DNA of 22,390 nt from GH45 sp046704385 (GCA_046704385.1 JBJKSB010000001.1:1-22390), one strand, 5' to 3'; counted from the stretch's first letter, positions 8,633 through 15,830 are shown. Numbers and translations are program-made. The notes: generated by a model not told the origin, from the letters alone.

Positions 8633-10009
8633 ATGGAATTACCATTTGCAGAATCATATAAAATTAAGATGATTGAAACCATCAGACGAAGTACACGTAC
8701 TGAACGCGAAAACTGGATCAAACAAGCCAAATACAATCTTTTTAACCTACCCAGCTACCAGGTTTTTATTGATTTGCTCACTGACTCTGGCACCGGGGCA
8801 ATGAGCGATAAACAATGGTCTGCCTTGATGCTGGGAGACGAATCGTATGCCGGGGCAAGTTCCTATCTTATAATGAAAGCTGCGATAAATAAAATATCGG
8901 GATTTGAATACTTTTTACCTACGCACCAGGGTCGTGCTGCTGAAAATGTTTTGTTTTCCGTATTAGTCAAAAAAGGTGATATTATTCCGGGCAACTCGCA
9001 TTTTGATACCACCAAAGGACATATTGAATTCCGCAGGGCAAAAGCTATCGACTGCACTATTGATGAAGCTTTTGACACCAACAACATGCATCCTTTTAAA
9101 GGAAATATTGACCTTAAAAAGCTTGAAAAAACCATTCTTACTTATTCTCCCGCAAAAATCCCTTTCGTAGTACTGACGTTGACCAATAACTCAGCCGGAG
9201 GTCAGCCCGTTTCCTTAAAAAATATTAAAGAAGTATCTGAGCTTCTTAAAAAATATAAAATTCGCTTATTATTTGATTCAGCCCGGTTTGCCGAAAATGC
9301 TTACTTTATAAAAACACGCGAAAGAGATTATACCGACTGGACCATTAAAGAAATTGTACTTGAGATGTTTAAATATGCCGATTTAGCCACCATGAGCAGT
9401 AAAAAAGATGCCATTGCAAATATGGGAGGGTTTATTGGTTTTCGCGATAAGGAGATTTATAAACAAGCCACAACATACAATATCATGTTCGAAGGCTTTA
9501 TAACCTATGGAGGAATGTCGGGTCGCGATATGAATGCCCTGGCACAAGGCTTGGATGAAGCAACAGAATTTAGTTATCTGGAAACAAGGATAAACCAGGT
9601 GGCATATCTCGGTAACAAATTAATAAATTATGGCATACCTGTACAAAAACCTATAGGAGGACATGCAGTTTTTGTTGATGCTAAAAAGATGTTACCCAAT
9701 GTACCAAAAGAACAATATATTGCACAAACCCTGGGAATTGAATTATATATTGAGGCAGGAATCCGAGGAGTTGAAATTGGAACTTTGCTTGCCGACAGGG
9801 ACCCTGAAACACGCGAAAACAGGTATCCTAATCTTGAGTTATTGCGTTTGGCTATTCCACGTCGCACCTATACCAATAATCATATGGATGTGGTAGCAGC
9901 TGCACTAAAAAATGTATTCGACCGGAGAGATTCTATTAAAACGGGTTATCAAATAATATGGGAAGCACCCATAATGAGACATTTTACTGTAGAGCTCGAA
10001 AAAATATAA
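8633..10009 (+). CDS. tnaA: Tryptophanase (tryptophan indole-lyase)
   Basis: A 458-residue PLP enzyme of the beta-eliminating lyase family that cleaves tryptophan to indole, pyruvate and ammonia in the cytoplasm. Length matches TnaA (471 in E. coli). Landmarks are FIDLLTDSGTGAMSD (45-59), PTHQGR (96-101), NNSAGGQPVS (185-194), FDSARFAENAYFIK (214-227) and the PLP lysine in MSSKKD (Lys258, second of the pair). Two positions favour tryptophanase over the sister enzyme tyrosine phenol-lyase: Asp125 in FDTTKGH (Asp137 in E. coli TnaA, Thr124 in the phenol-lyase) and His450 in RHFTVEL (His463 in E. coli; Phe in the phenol-lyase). No tryptophan permease gene (tnaB, mtr) adjoins it. A candidate promoter and a 27-codon ORF precede it; only a weak hairpin lies downstream. 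Confidence 0.94.
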   Translation: MELPFAESYKIKMIETIRRSTRTERENWIKQAKYNLFNLPSYQVFIDLLTDSGTGAMSDKQWSALMLGDESYAGASSYLIMKAAINKISGFEYFLPTHQGRAAENVLFSVLVKKGDIIPGNSHFDTTKGHIEFRRAKAIDCTIDEAFDTNNMHPFKGNIDLKKLEKTILTYSPAKIPFVVLTLTNNSAGGQPVSLKNIKEVSELLKKYKIRLLFDSARFAENAYFIKTRERDYTDWTIKEIVLEMFKYADLATMSSKKDAIANMGGFIGFRDKEIYKQATTYNIMFEGFITYGGMSGRDMNALAQGLDEATEFSYLETRINQVAYLGNKLINYGIPVQKPIGGHAVFVDAKKMLPNVPKEQYIAQTLGIELYIEAGIRGVEIGTLLADRDPETRENRYPNLELLRLAIPRRTYTNNHMDVVAAALKNVFDRRDSIKTGYQIIWEAPIMRHFTVELEKI

Positions 10010-10079
10010 CAATCATAAAACGTTTATTATGCAAAAAATGCATATCTTATCCGCTCACAAGTCAAACTCAAAAAAAAAG

Positions 10080-10099
10080 TGTAGAATATTTTTTCTACA
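10080..10099 (+). terminator. Weak hairpin downstream of tnaA
   Basis: TGTAGAA (10080-10086) pairs with TTCTACA (10093-10099) around a 6-nt AT loop, preceded by a run of A and followed within 8 nt by a T-run. The stem is short and AT-rich, so it would be at best a weak terminator for tnaA. Confidence 0.3.
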
Positions 10100-10146
10100 A
10101 AATTGATTTTTTAAATTTACTTGCTAAAACGTTGGCCTGAACTAAA

Positions 10147-10653
10147 ATGAATACATTCGAATCAAATAAGAAGGAAAAAAGCATTTTAGATTGCTTCACC
10201 TATGACCTCACCTCGTTTTTTTACGATAATTACGAGGAGATTGATAGTGAAGAGACTCCGGCTACAGTAATGATTGTTTATCAAAAAGATTTACCCTGGA
10301 CAGAATTTGATATTTTTGATGCGGTACAATTCAGAATTTTTTTCGATAAAGAAAGCCTCACAGGGAGCAACCCGATAAATGTAAAGTTTATTTCAAAAAA
10401 CAAACAAATATCGTCCAAACATATGCAAAAAATGGTTGATAAAGTAGTATCCATTTATGGCAAAGACGATTACAACCAGAACAGCTGGACCAATAAAGAT
10501 ATGGAACTGTTTGAAACCAAACAATACAGAAGAGTTTGGACCATTGAACAGGGAGACAGCTTTGTGAGTATTGAATATACTGAAAACGACGGGATTACAT
10601 TTAACATATTGTTTTTTAACAACATACTAAAGGAAACCGAAGAACCAATTTAA
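10147..10653 (+). CDS. Hypothetical acidic cytosolic protein, 168 aa
   Basis: I do not recognise this protein. It has no signal peptide and no obvious transmembrane segment, so it is probably cytosolic. It is rich in Asp, Glu, Lys and aromatic residues (DLTSFFYDNYEEIDSEE near the start, then FDIFDAVQFRIFF). The alternation of strand-like and helix-like stretches suggests one alpha/beta domain. No cysteine pairs, nucleotide-binding motif or repeat is visible; the single Cys is near residue 16. It starts 137 nt after tnaA and ends 7 nt before a strong intrinsic terminator, so it may be read from tnaA by readthrough or from its own promoter. I see no exact TAnnTTTG box in the gap. Clean start and stop, and codon use like its neighbours, support a real gene. 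Confidence 0.7.
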   Translation: MNTFESNKKEKSILDCFTYDLTSFFYDNYEEIDSEETPATVMIVYQKDLPWTEFDIFDAVQFRIFFDKESLTGSNPINVKFISKNKQISSKHMQKMVDKVVSIYGKDDYNQNSWTNKDMELFETKQYRRVWTIEQGDSFVSIEYTENDGITFNILFFNNILKETEEPI

Positions 10654-10660
10654 AAATCAG

Positions 10661-10683
10661 AACGGGCATTGCCCGTTTTTTTT
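10661..10683 (+). terminator. Strong intrinsic terminator
   Basis: AACGGGC (10661-10667) pairs with GCCCGTT (10671-10677) around an ATT loop, and a run of eight T (10676-10683) follows. It starts 7 nt after the stop of the 168-aa gene. The next start codon is only 8 nt beyond the T-run. Confidence 0.88.
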
Positions 10684-10691
10684 ATGATATT

Positions 10692-11081
10692 ATGGATTTT
10701 AAAATACCCATAGGCACACTGGGACATCAAACCAAAATAGTTGAAAAAAAAGAAACAGCAAGTCATATTGGGACAGGATTGGCCGGAGTTTTTGCTACAC
10801 CTGCAATGATTGCCCTTATGGAGAAAACTGCCTTTATGAGTTTGGAGTCATTGTTACCTGAAGGATTTTCAACCGTTGGCATAGAAGTAAACGCGAAACA
10901 TTTGAAAGCCTCATTACCCGGTTCAATAATAACCTGTCAATCGGAAATTGTGAAAACAGATGGGAAAAAAATACACTTTGCAATCTCAGCCTCCGATGAC
11001 AAAGGTGTTATTGGCTCTGCTAAACATATCCGCTATATAATTGAAACAAAGGAATTTTTAAATCGTTTGAACGAACGGTAA
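10692..11081 (+). CDS. Hotdog-fold thioesterase, FlK (fluoroacetyl-CoA thioesterase) family
   Basis: A 129-residue single-domain hotdog protein predicted to hydrolyse an acyl-CoA or similar thioester in the cytoplasm. The FlK-type catalytic triad is present at exact spacing: Thr36 in FATPAMI, Glu44 in LMEKTA and His70 in NAKHLKAS. In Streptomyces cattleya FlK these are Thr42, Glu50 and His76, the same 8 and 26 residue steps. The segment VGIEVNAKHLKASLPG is typical of the family. Most family members are not fluoroacetate-specific, and the true substrate is unknown; general clearance of acyl-CoA is a reasonable guess. The ATG sits 8 nt after the U-tract of a terminator, leaving almost no room for a leader, and no ribosome binding site is visible. 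It converges on the zinc-ribbon gene, 16 nt away. Confidence 0.85.
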   Translation: MDFKIPIGTLGHQTKIVEKKETASHIGTGLAGVFATPAMIALMEKTAFMSLESLLPEGFSTVGIEVNAKHLKASLPGSIITCQSEIVKTDGKKIHFAISASDDKGVIGSAKHIRYIIETKEFLNRLNER

Positions 11082-11097
11082 TTATTAACTCAGGTTA

Positions 11098-11295
11098 TTA
11101 GTTTAATAACGATTTATGTAAATAATGCACCTTCTTTTTTAGAGGATTAACCAAAGGAGAATGAAACCGGTTTCTGATATTCATCTCTTTTTCACACTTT
11201 AAACACCTGATGTTTCGGTATAATTCATTGCTACATAATTCCAGTTTAAATCCAAAACCACAGCGCGGACAGATATATTTTTCCTCTTTGTTCAT
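11098..11295 (-). CDS. Small zinc-ribbon-like protein, 65 aa
   Basis: A short basic protein with two CxxC knuckles, CPRC (9-12) and CLKC (31-34), and one extra cysteine (Cys21) between them. The pattern fits a single zinc ribbon of the kind seen in many small regulatory or RNA/DNA-associated proteins. The C-terminal third is basic (NPLKKKVHYLHKS). No function can be assigned. Its ATG lies 3 nt after the stop of the thioredoxin-like gene, so the two are very likely cotranscribed and coupled. A 7-bp AT-rich inverted repeat (11094-11100 with 11104-11110) overlaps its stop codon but has no adjoining T-run. Confidence 0.72.
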   Translation of the reverse strand: MNKEEKYICPRCGFGFKLELCSNELYRNIRCLKCEKEMNIRNRFHSPLVNPLKKKVHYLHKSLLN

Positions 11296-11298
11296 AAT

Positions 11299-11856
11299 TT
11301 AAGTCTTCCATTTTATGCTACAACCCGCACTTGGTATCTGTTCCAACGAAACAGGCTGCTTATTTAAAAGTGCATCGAGTGCTTTTCTGATATCGCTCCC
11401 GGTTACCGGAATATTGTTCCCAGGCCTTGATCCATCAAGCTGTCCCCGGTAAACACATTTTAACTCAGAATTAAATATACTAAAATCCGGCGTACAAACC
11501 GCATAATAATCATGTGCAACTTGCTGTTTTTCATCATATAAATAAGGAAAAGGATATTTTAGTTGCGTAGCTTGTTCAGCCATTTTTTCCGGAGAATCTT
11601 CCGGATAACTGGCAGCATCATTAGCACTTATTCCAATAAAAGCTATTCCTTTAGGAAGGTAATCATTAGCCAATTGAATAATTCCCTGGTTCACGTGTTT
11701 TACATAGGGGCAATGATTACAGATAAACATTACTACAGTTGCGTACTTACCTTTAAGCTCCTGCAATGTACTTGTATAACCGGTTAATGGCTCCGGCAAA
11801 TTAAAATCGGGCGCTGTATAACCTAACGCTATTTTTTCAGTAAATGTGAGTGCCAT
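11299..11856 (-). CDS. Thioredoxin-like / redoxin family protein
   Basis: A 185-residue thioredoxin-fold protein of the AhpC/TSA-redoxin group. The redox motif CNHC is at residues 46-49, within VVMFICNHCPYVKH, after the strand-helix start typical of these proteins (APDFNLPEPLTG). Further landmarks are FIGISANDAASYPEDSPE and the conserved turn CTPDFSIFN. No signal peptide is present, so it should act in the cytoplasm as a disulfide reductase or thiol peroxidase; the substrate is unknown. Two more cysteines, Cys119 or so in AVCTP and one near the C-terminus in AGCSIKW, could take part in relay or metal binding. The gene lies 43 nt downstream of the S9 homologue and 3 nt upstream of the zinc-ribbon gene. 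Confidence 0.85.
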   Translation of the reverse strand: MALTFTEKIALGYTAPDFNLPEPLTGYTSTLQELKGKYATVVMFICNHCPYVKHVNQGIIQLANDYLPKGIAFIGISANDAASYPEDSPEKMAEQATQLKYPFPYLYDEKQQVAHDYYAVCTPDFSIFNSELKCVYRGQLDGSRPGNNIPVTGSDIRKALDALLNKQPVSLEQIPSAGCSIKWKT

Positions 11857-11899
11857 AATTAATTATTAGATAGTTAATATGGCATAACAATGCTAAAAT

Positions 11900-14323
11900 T
11901 TATTTTGTTCTCAGATATTTTTGCAACCAGTTATCCATCTCCCATAACATATGCATAATAGATTCTTTTGCATCGTAATTATGACTCTCATTAGGTAGCA
12001 TAACCAATCGGGCAACTCCGCCGTTTCCAATTATTGCAGCAAACAACCTCTCACTTTGCATCGGAAATGTTCCTGAATTGTTATCAGCCTCTCCGTGAAT
12101 TAATAAAACAGGTTCATTTATTTGATCAGCAAAGTTAAATGGTGACATTTTTATATAGGTATCTCTGGCTTCCCAAAATGTTCTTTGTTCCGATTGAAAT
12201 CCAAATGGAGTCAGAGTTCGGTTATAAGCTCCACTACGGGCAATTCCCGTAACAAAAAGATCAGAATGTGCCAGCAAATTAACAGCCATAAAAGCACCAT
12301 AACCATGTCCGCCAACGACAATTTTACTAATATCTGCAATACCCATGCTATCCAAACAATGAACCGCAGCTTCGGCATCAGCAACAAGTTGTTCAACAAA
12401 GTTATCATTTGGTTCCTGGCTACCATCATCAATTACAGGCATTACCGGAACAAACACGGCATACCCTCTCATGACCCAAAAAACAGGGCTCCACCATCCA
12501 ATTTGTACAAACCTGTTTGGCGAATCATTAATCTGTCCCTCTGTAGCTTCACTTTTATAGTCGATTGGATAAGCCCACATTAATACGGGTAGCATTTTAT
12601 CACCCACCGTAAAACCAGGAGGGGTGTACAACTTACCTGACAGTTGAACATCGTCATCGCGGGTATATTTCACAAGCTCCTGTTTCATTCTGGTAAGCTG
12701 GGGATAAGGATTCGGATAATTTGTAATTTGTGATACCACTCCATTTTCAAGATTCCTGGTAAAATAATTCGGTGGATCTGTTTTAGATTCCCTTCGTGTC
12801 AGTATTATTTCCTTATTGATATCTACAAACGATAATGGATATTCATAATATGGATTATTCGATTGCCACAATCGTTCCGATTCGCCTTTAGAGATATTAA
12901 ATTTATCTACAAAGGGTCGGCAACCTTCATCACCAGCTCCTTTACCTTTCAAATAAAGGCTAGCTCCTTTATCAGCAATTAAAAGTACTTTTTTTCCATA
13001 ACCATTGGTAATCGAGACAAAATCACCTGGATTATTATATTCATCCTGCCAGTTATATTCAAAAATAAGTTTCTTTTTATCGCTGCGACTATCCGGGTTA
13101 AATGATGAAACAGTTTCCATCCTGTTATTCCACCAACATTCTGAACAAATGGCAAAATCAGACTTACCCCATTTTATACCATCAAAACGATCTTTGAATC
13201 CTATACTTTCATACCCCTTCCCGTCAAATGGAAAGTCAAATAGAAACAAACGATCACGAATTACAGATACTTTTTGGGGATCACCACCATCCACAGCACG
13301 AACCCAAAATAAAGTAGCAGGTTTATCAGCCCTCCAACCAATATTACGGGGGCCTTTCCGAACAGCACCAAATCCCTTTGGAATTGATTCTGCCAAAGGA
13401 ATATCAAACAGCTCTCTAAATAGATTACCTTCATTGTCCCATAACTCAACTTTATATGGGAATCTATCATAGGGCACAAAGTACGAAAAAGGCTTATGAA
13501 TCATTTTCACCAATAAAAACCTGCAATCAGGTGAAGGTTCAATCTCTTTAAAAATGGCAGGGAGTCCAATCGGATAACTTTCTCCCTTTAAATTTATTTT
13601 AACTAATTGCGAGGTTGCGTAATATTCAAATAATCTTACATCAGTTTCATCTTTTAATAAATCCTGATAGGTTCTTACAGCTGTTTCTTTGCCATGACTT
13701 TCACTAACTAAAGGACCATCTGGAACTACAAGTCTCACGGGTCTTGAACCTTTATCATTTATTACCGAAGTAAATACCATCCACTCCCCTTCATCAGCCC
13801 ACACCACCGGAGTAATCGGCATAACGGCATTAATAATTGGTTCTGTAAGTTTTTGTGCCTGCTTTTTGTCAACATGAATTACCCACAATTCCCAACCTGT
13901 TTGGGTTGCATTAATAAAAACCAATTCTTTTCCGTTTGGCGACCATATAAAATTTCTCATTTTTGCATTTACCGGCAACCCTTCAACTTCGAAATCGTGT
14001 CCTGATTTTGTTTGAGTAAGCCTGATTGTATCAGTGTAGCTAATACGACTTTGATTATTTGATGATGGATTAAACCTTATTCCTGCAATTTTGAGCTCAG
14101 GCTGAGCTAAATTAGCAATATTCGTAAATTCGGGGGTACTCATTTGAAGCAACCATTTGCCATCTGGCGAAAGCAGAATATCGGGAGTTGTTTTGGCTTC
14201 CAGTAAATCTAATATTTCCTTTGGAGGCTTTTTATAAAGAATTTTATCCTGTGAATATACAGCAGCACTTACAATAAAAGAAGCTATTAAAGCACTTACA
14301 ATATTTATCAATTTTAATTTCAT
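11900..14323 (-). CDS. S9-family peptidase homologue lacking the nucleophile serine (probable pseudoenzyme)
   Basis: An 807-residue exported protein related to S9 (prolyl oligopeptidase) peptidases, closest in look to the glutamyl-endopeptidase-like group. A signal peptide (IVSALIASFIVSAAVYSQ) leads into a beta-propeller region (about 40-540) and a C-terminal alpha/beta-hydrolase domain. Family members have a Gly-x-Ser-x-Gly elbow, usually GGHSYGAFM. Here it reads GGHGYGAFM: residue 674 is glycine, codon GGT at 12304-12302. The other two triad residues are kept: Asp747 in HGEADNNSGTFP and His781 in NESHNYDA. The rest of the elbow (ARSGAYNRTLTPFGFQSEQRTFWEA) is strongly conserved and the frame is intact, so this is not a decayed gene. 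One AGT-to-GGT change would explain it. Unless the base is a sequencing error, peptidase activity should be lost. A hairpin lies just upstream of the ATG. Confidence 0.9.
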   Translation of the reverse strand: MKLKLINIVSALIASFIVSAAVYSQDKILYKKPPKEILDLLEAKTTPDILLSPDGKWLLQMSTPEFTNIANLAQPELKIAGIRFNPSSNNQSRISYTDTIRLTQTKSGHDFEVEGLPVNAKMRNFIWSPNGKELVFINATQTGWELWVIHVDKKQAQKLTEPIINAVMPITPVVWADEGEWMVFTSVINDKGSRPVRLVVPDGPLVSESHGKETAVRTYQDLLKDETDVRLFEYYATSQLVKINLKGESYPIGLPAIFKEIEPSPDCRFLLVKMIHKPFSYFVPYDRFPYKVELWDNEGNLFRELFDIPLAESIPKGFGAVRKGPRNIGWRADKPATLFWVRAVDGGDPQKVSVIRDRLFLFDFPFDGKGYESIGFKDRFDGIKWGKSDFAICSECWWNNRMETVSSFNPDSRSDKKKLIFEYNWQDEYNNPGDFVSITNGYGKKVLLIADKGASLYLKGKGAGDEGCRPFVDKFNISKGESERLWQSNNPYYEYPLSFVDINKEIILTRRESKTDPPNYFTRNLENGVVSQITNYPNPYPQLTRMKQELVKYTRDDDVQLSGKLYTPPGFTVGDKMLPVLMWAYPIDYKSEATEGQINDSPNRFVQIGWWSPVFWVMRGYAVFVPVMPVIDDGSQEPNDNFVEQLVADAEAAVHCLDSMGIADISKIVVGGHGYGAFMAVNLLAHSDLFVTGIARSGAYNRTLTPFGFQSEQRTFWEARDTYIKMSPFNFADQINEPVLLIHGEADNNSGTFPMQSERLFAAIIGNGGVARLVMLPNESHNYDAKESIMHMLWEMDNWLQKYLRTK

Positions 14324-14328
14324 AGGTG

Positions 14329-14365
14329 AGCAGGGTTTTAAAAAAGTAATTTATAAAATCCTGCT
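14329..14365 (-). promoter_or_regulatory. Hairpin directly upstream of the S9 homologue start
   Basis: On the minus strand AGCAGGATTTTA (14365-14354) faces TAAAACCCTGCT (14340-14329), giving about 12 pairs including one G-T, extended inward by three A-T pairs after one mismatch, around a 5-nt loop. It ends 5 nt before the ATG. No T-run follows it, so it is more likely a translational control hairpin or operator than a terminator. Confidence 0.5.
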
Positions 14366-14404
14366 AAGTCTGCAAAATGAATTAATAAGTAACGATATAG
14401 ATAA

Positions 14405-15094
14405 TTATTCAAAAATATCAGCAGCCAGCCTAAATATTTCATCAGTAATAAATTCCGACTTGGTTTGTGGATAAAGGCAGCAATTAATCATCGCTTGTGC
14501 AACAATTTTGGCATGGATAGGACGATACTTTTTTAATCCGGGAATAAATTTAAGAATCCTTGCAACTGGCAAACCTAGTTTCTCAGCAACTCTTTTTTCA
14601 ATCCGGTCGCCATCCAACATCGACGGTTTTAAAATATTGATCCTGGTAAATGGTAATTTTTTAATATCCCGATCTAATTCCCCTTTTATTCTACTATAAA
14701 AAACAGGAGAGTTGACTTTTGCCCCGGCAGCAGATATCAGCACAATTTGTTTAACCCCATTTTCTAGCGCTTGTTTTGCAATTTCATACTGAAAGGTGTA
14801 ATCAATTCTGTACTGATTTTCTTTACTGCCTGCCTTTTTAAGGGTAGTTCCAAAGGCTGCAAAAAGCACATCTCCATTAAGGTCAGAATACGTTTCAGGA
14901 TTTTCAAAATCAATAATACTTTCCACTATTTTGGGGTGATTAAAAGATGATCTCCGCCGACCAATTAGCCTGACGGTATCAAAATGATCATTTTCAGTTA
15001 ATAACTTCACCAGTTCAGAACCAACAAGTCCCGTACCGCCCAGAACCAATGCTGTTTTGTTTTCAGAGTCCATTTTATCCATATTTAAAGTCAT
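14405..15094 (-). CDS. NAD(P)-binding atypical short-chain dehydrogenase (TIP30/NmrA-like)
   Basis: A 229-residue Rossmann-fold protein from the chosen start. The dinucleotide-binding motif GGTGLVG is at residues 19-25, followed by LIGRRRS, in which the arginines favour NADP. SAAGA (about 121-125) and Tyr133-x3-Lys137 in FYSRIKGELD match the active-site serine, tyrosine and lysine region of SDR enzymes. LKPSMLDGDR is typical of the atypical SDR group that includes human TIP30/HTATIP2 and bacterial homologues. The substrate is unknown. In-frame starts exist at GTG 15118 and at ATG 15094, 15082 and 15073. Homologues begin only a few residues before the glycine motif, so the later ATGs are plausible. 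The S9 homologue follows after 81 nt on the same strand. Confidence 0.82.
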   Translation of the reverse strand: MTLNMDKMDSENKTALVLGGTGLVGSELVKLLTENDHFDTVRLIGRRRSSFNHPKIVESIIDFENPETYSDLNGDVLFAAFGTTLKKAGSKENQYRIDYTFQYEIAKQALENGVKQIVLISAAGAKVNSPVFYSRIKGELDRDIKKLPFTRINILKPSMLDGDRIEKRVAEKLGLPVARILKFIPGLKKYRPIHAKIVAQAMINCCLYPQTKSEFITDEIFRLAADIFE

Positions 15095-15177
15095 TACATA
15101 AAACTCAATTAATTTCACGGTTAGTATTTTGTGTTAACCATACTCACCAATAAAATAAAATTCTTAAAGTTGACTAT

Positions 15178-15259
15178 CACCGAGGTGTTGCATCCCTGAT
15201 ACCTATGCCTCAGTATAGCTGTGGCGAAACGCTGAAGATGCAAGAACCAAGCCTCGTGG
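15178..15259. ncRNA. GC-richer hairpin-forming block; candidate structured RNA or interspersed repeat
   Basis: An 82-nt block stands out from its AT-rich surroundings. The outer arms CGAGG (15181-15185) and CCTCG (15252-15256) pair, and inside them TTGCATC (15188-15194) pairs perfectly with GATGCAA (15237-15243). The 42-nt interior can form a second small stem, CTAT (15203-15206) with ATAG (15215-15218), and a GCG-AAA-CGC hairpin (15224-15232). A nested multi-branch fold like this suits an RNA leader or a palindromic repeat. I cannot match it to a known riboswitch or ribozyme. Strand is undecided: it lies 84 nt upstream of the SDR start on the minus strand and 104 nt upstream of the DUF302 start on the plus strand. 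Confidence 0.45.
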
Positions 15260-15261
15260 AA

Positions 15262-15279
15262 TACTTTTGATCAAAATTA
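15262..15279. promoter_or_regulatory. Opposed TAnnTTTG boxes on a 12-bp palindrome
   Basis: TACTTTTG on the plus strand (15262-15269) and TAATTTTG on the minus strand (15279-15272) both match the Bacteroidota -7 box exactly. Their ends form the perfect palindrome TTTTGATCAAAA (15265-15276). They could serve the DUF302 gene (+) and the SDR gene (-), with the palindrome as an operator. A TTTG on the minus strand at 15298-15295 is 15 nt from its box, a little short for -33 spacing; no -33 match is seen for the plus strand. Confidence 0.4.
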
Positions 15280-15363
15280 ATAGCTCAATTTAACCAAATC
15301 TAAAATTAAACACATTTTTCTAAATATTGTTATTAGTTAACGTAACGATGAAAATATGAAACA

Positions 15364-15750
15364 ATGAAGTACTATTTAGATAAAAAAATTGACCGGGGTT
15401 TTGATGAGACTGTAACTAAAATTAAGAATCTCTTACCAAATTATGGATTTGGCGTGGTGACAGAATTTGATCTGGATGAAAAATTCAAAGATAAGTTAGG
15501 TGTAGAATATGCAAAATACAAAATTTTAGGTGCCTGCAATCCAAAATATGCCTATGAAGCCATTCAGCTTGAACCGATGGTTGGAACTATGTTGCCATGT
15601 AATATTGTAATTAAAGAAATTAATAATAACCATACACTTGTTGCAGCGATCAATCCGATTGCATCGATGCTGGCTATTGAAAATGAAAAATTAAAAGAAG
15701 CAGCAAACCAAATAAAAGAAATGTTGGCAAAATTGGTCGCAGAATTATGA
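15364..15750 (+). CDS. DUF302 domain-containing protein
   Basis: A 128-residue protein that is essentially one DUF302 domain. Features are the start YYLDKKIDRGFDETVTKIKNLL, then YGFGVVTEFDL, KYKILGACNPKYAYEAI and GTMLPCNIVIKE, ending in a helix. DUF302 proteins are small alpha-beta proteins of unsettled function; a ligand-binding role has been suggested from the conserved surface around the cysteine in the GACNP motif. No signal peptide or membrane segment is seen, so it should be cytosolic. The ATG at 15364 is the only reasonable start, since two ATGs just upstream run into stops within three codons. A bidirectional hairpin terminator follows. Confidence 0.88.
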   Translation: MKYYLDKKIDRGFDETVTKIKNLLPNYGFGVVTEFDLDEKFKDKLGVEYAKYKILGACNPKYAYEAIQLEPMVGTMLPCNIVIKEINNNHTLVAAINPIASMLAIENEKLKEAANQIKEMLAKLVAEL

Positions 15751-15794
15751 TATAAGTAAGTTTGACTAAGTATTATTAAGCTAATTTACAAAAA

Positions 15795-15830
15795 GAAAAG
15801 CCGCACTTAACCTTGAAGTAACGGCTTTTC
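15795..15830. terminator. Bidirectional terminator between convergent genes
   Basis: GAAAAGCCG (15795-15803) pairs perfectly with CGGCTTTTC (15822-15830). ACTT (15805-15808) and AAGT (15816-15819) extend the stem inside the loop. The A-run on one side and T-run on the other are part of the stem, so it can act in both directions, for the DUF302 gene (+) and the beta-barrel gene (-). Confidence 0.75.

Noticed and set aside
8863..9867. Minus-strand and shifted ORFs within tnaA
   Set aside because: They are shadows of a strongly conserved gene with every catalytic residue in the main frame.
8633..10009. Tyrosine phenol-lyase as the identity of the PLP lyase
   Set aside because: Asp125 and His450 match tryptophanase, where the phenol-lyase has Thr and Phe, and the FDSARFAENAYFIK block is tryptophanase-like.
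11094..11110. Terminator at the end of the zinc-ribbon gene
   Set aside because: The 7-bp inverted repeat is entirely A/T except one pair and has no adjoining T-run on either side.
12185..13472. Two long plus-strand ORFs (132 and 155 codons) opposite the S9 homologue
   Set aside because: They lie wholly inside a well-supported minus-strand gene, have no recognisable domain and a composition expected for antisense frames.
15178..15259. Hammerhead ribozyme, TPP or c-di-GMP riboswitch in the structured block
   Set aside because: CTGATA and GAAA fragments occur, but the full CUGAUGA-GAAA core is absent, and no TPP or GEMM conserved segments are present.
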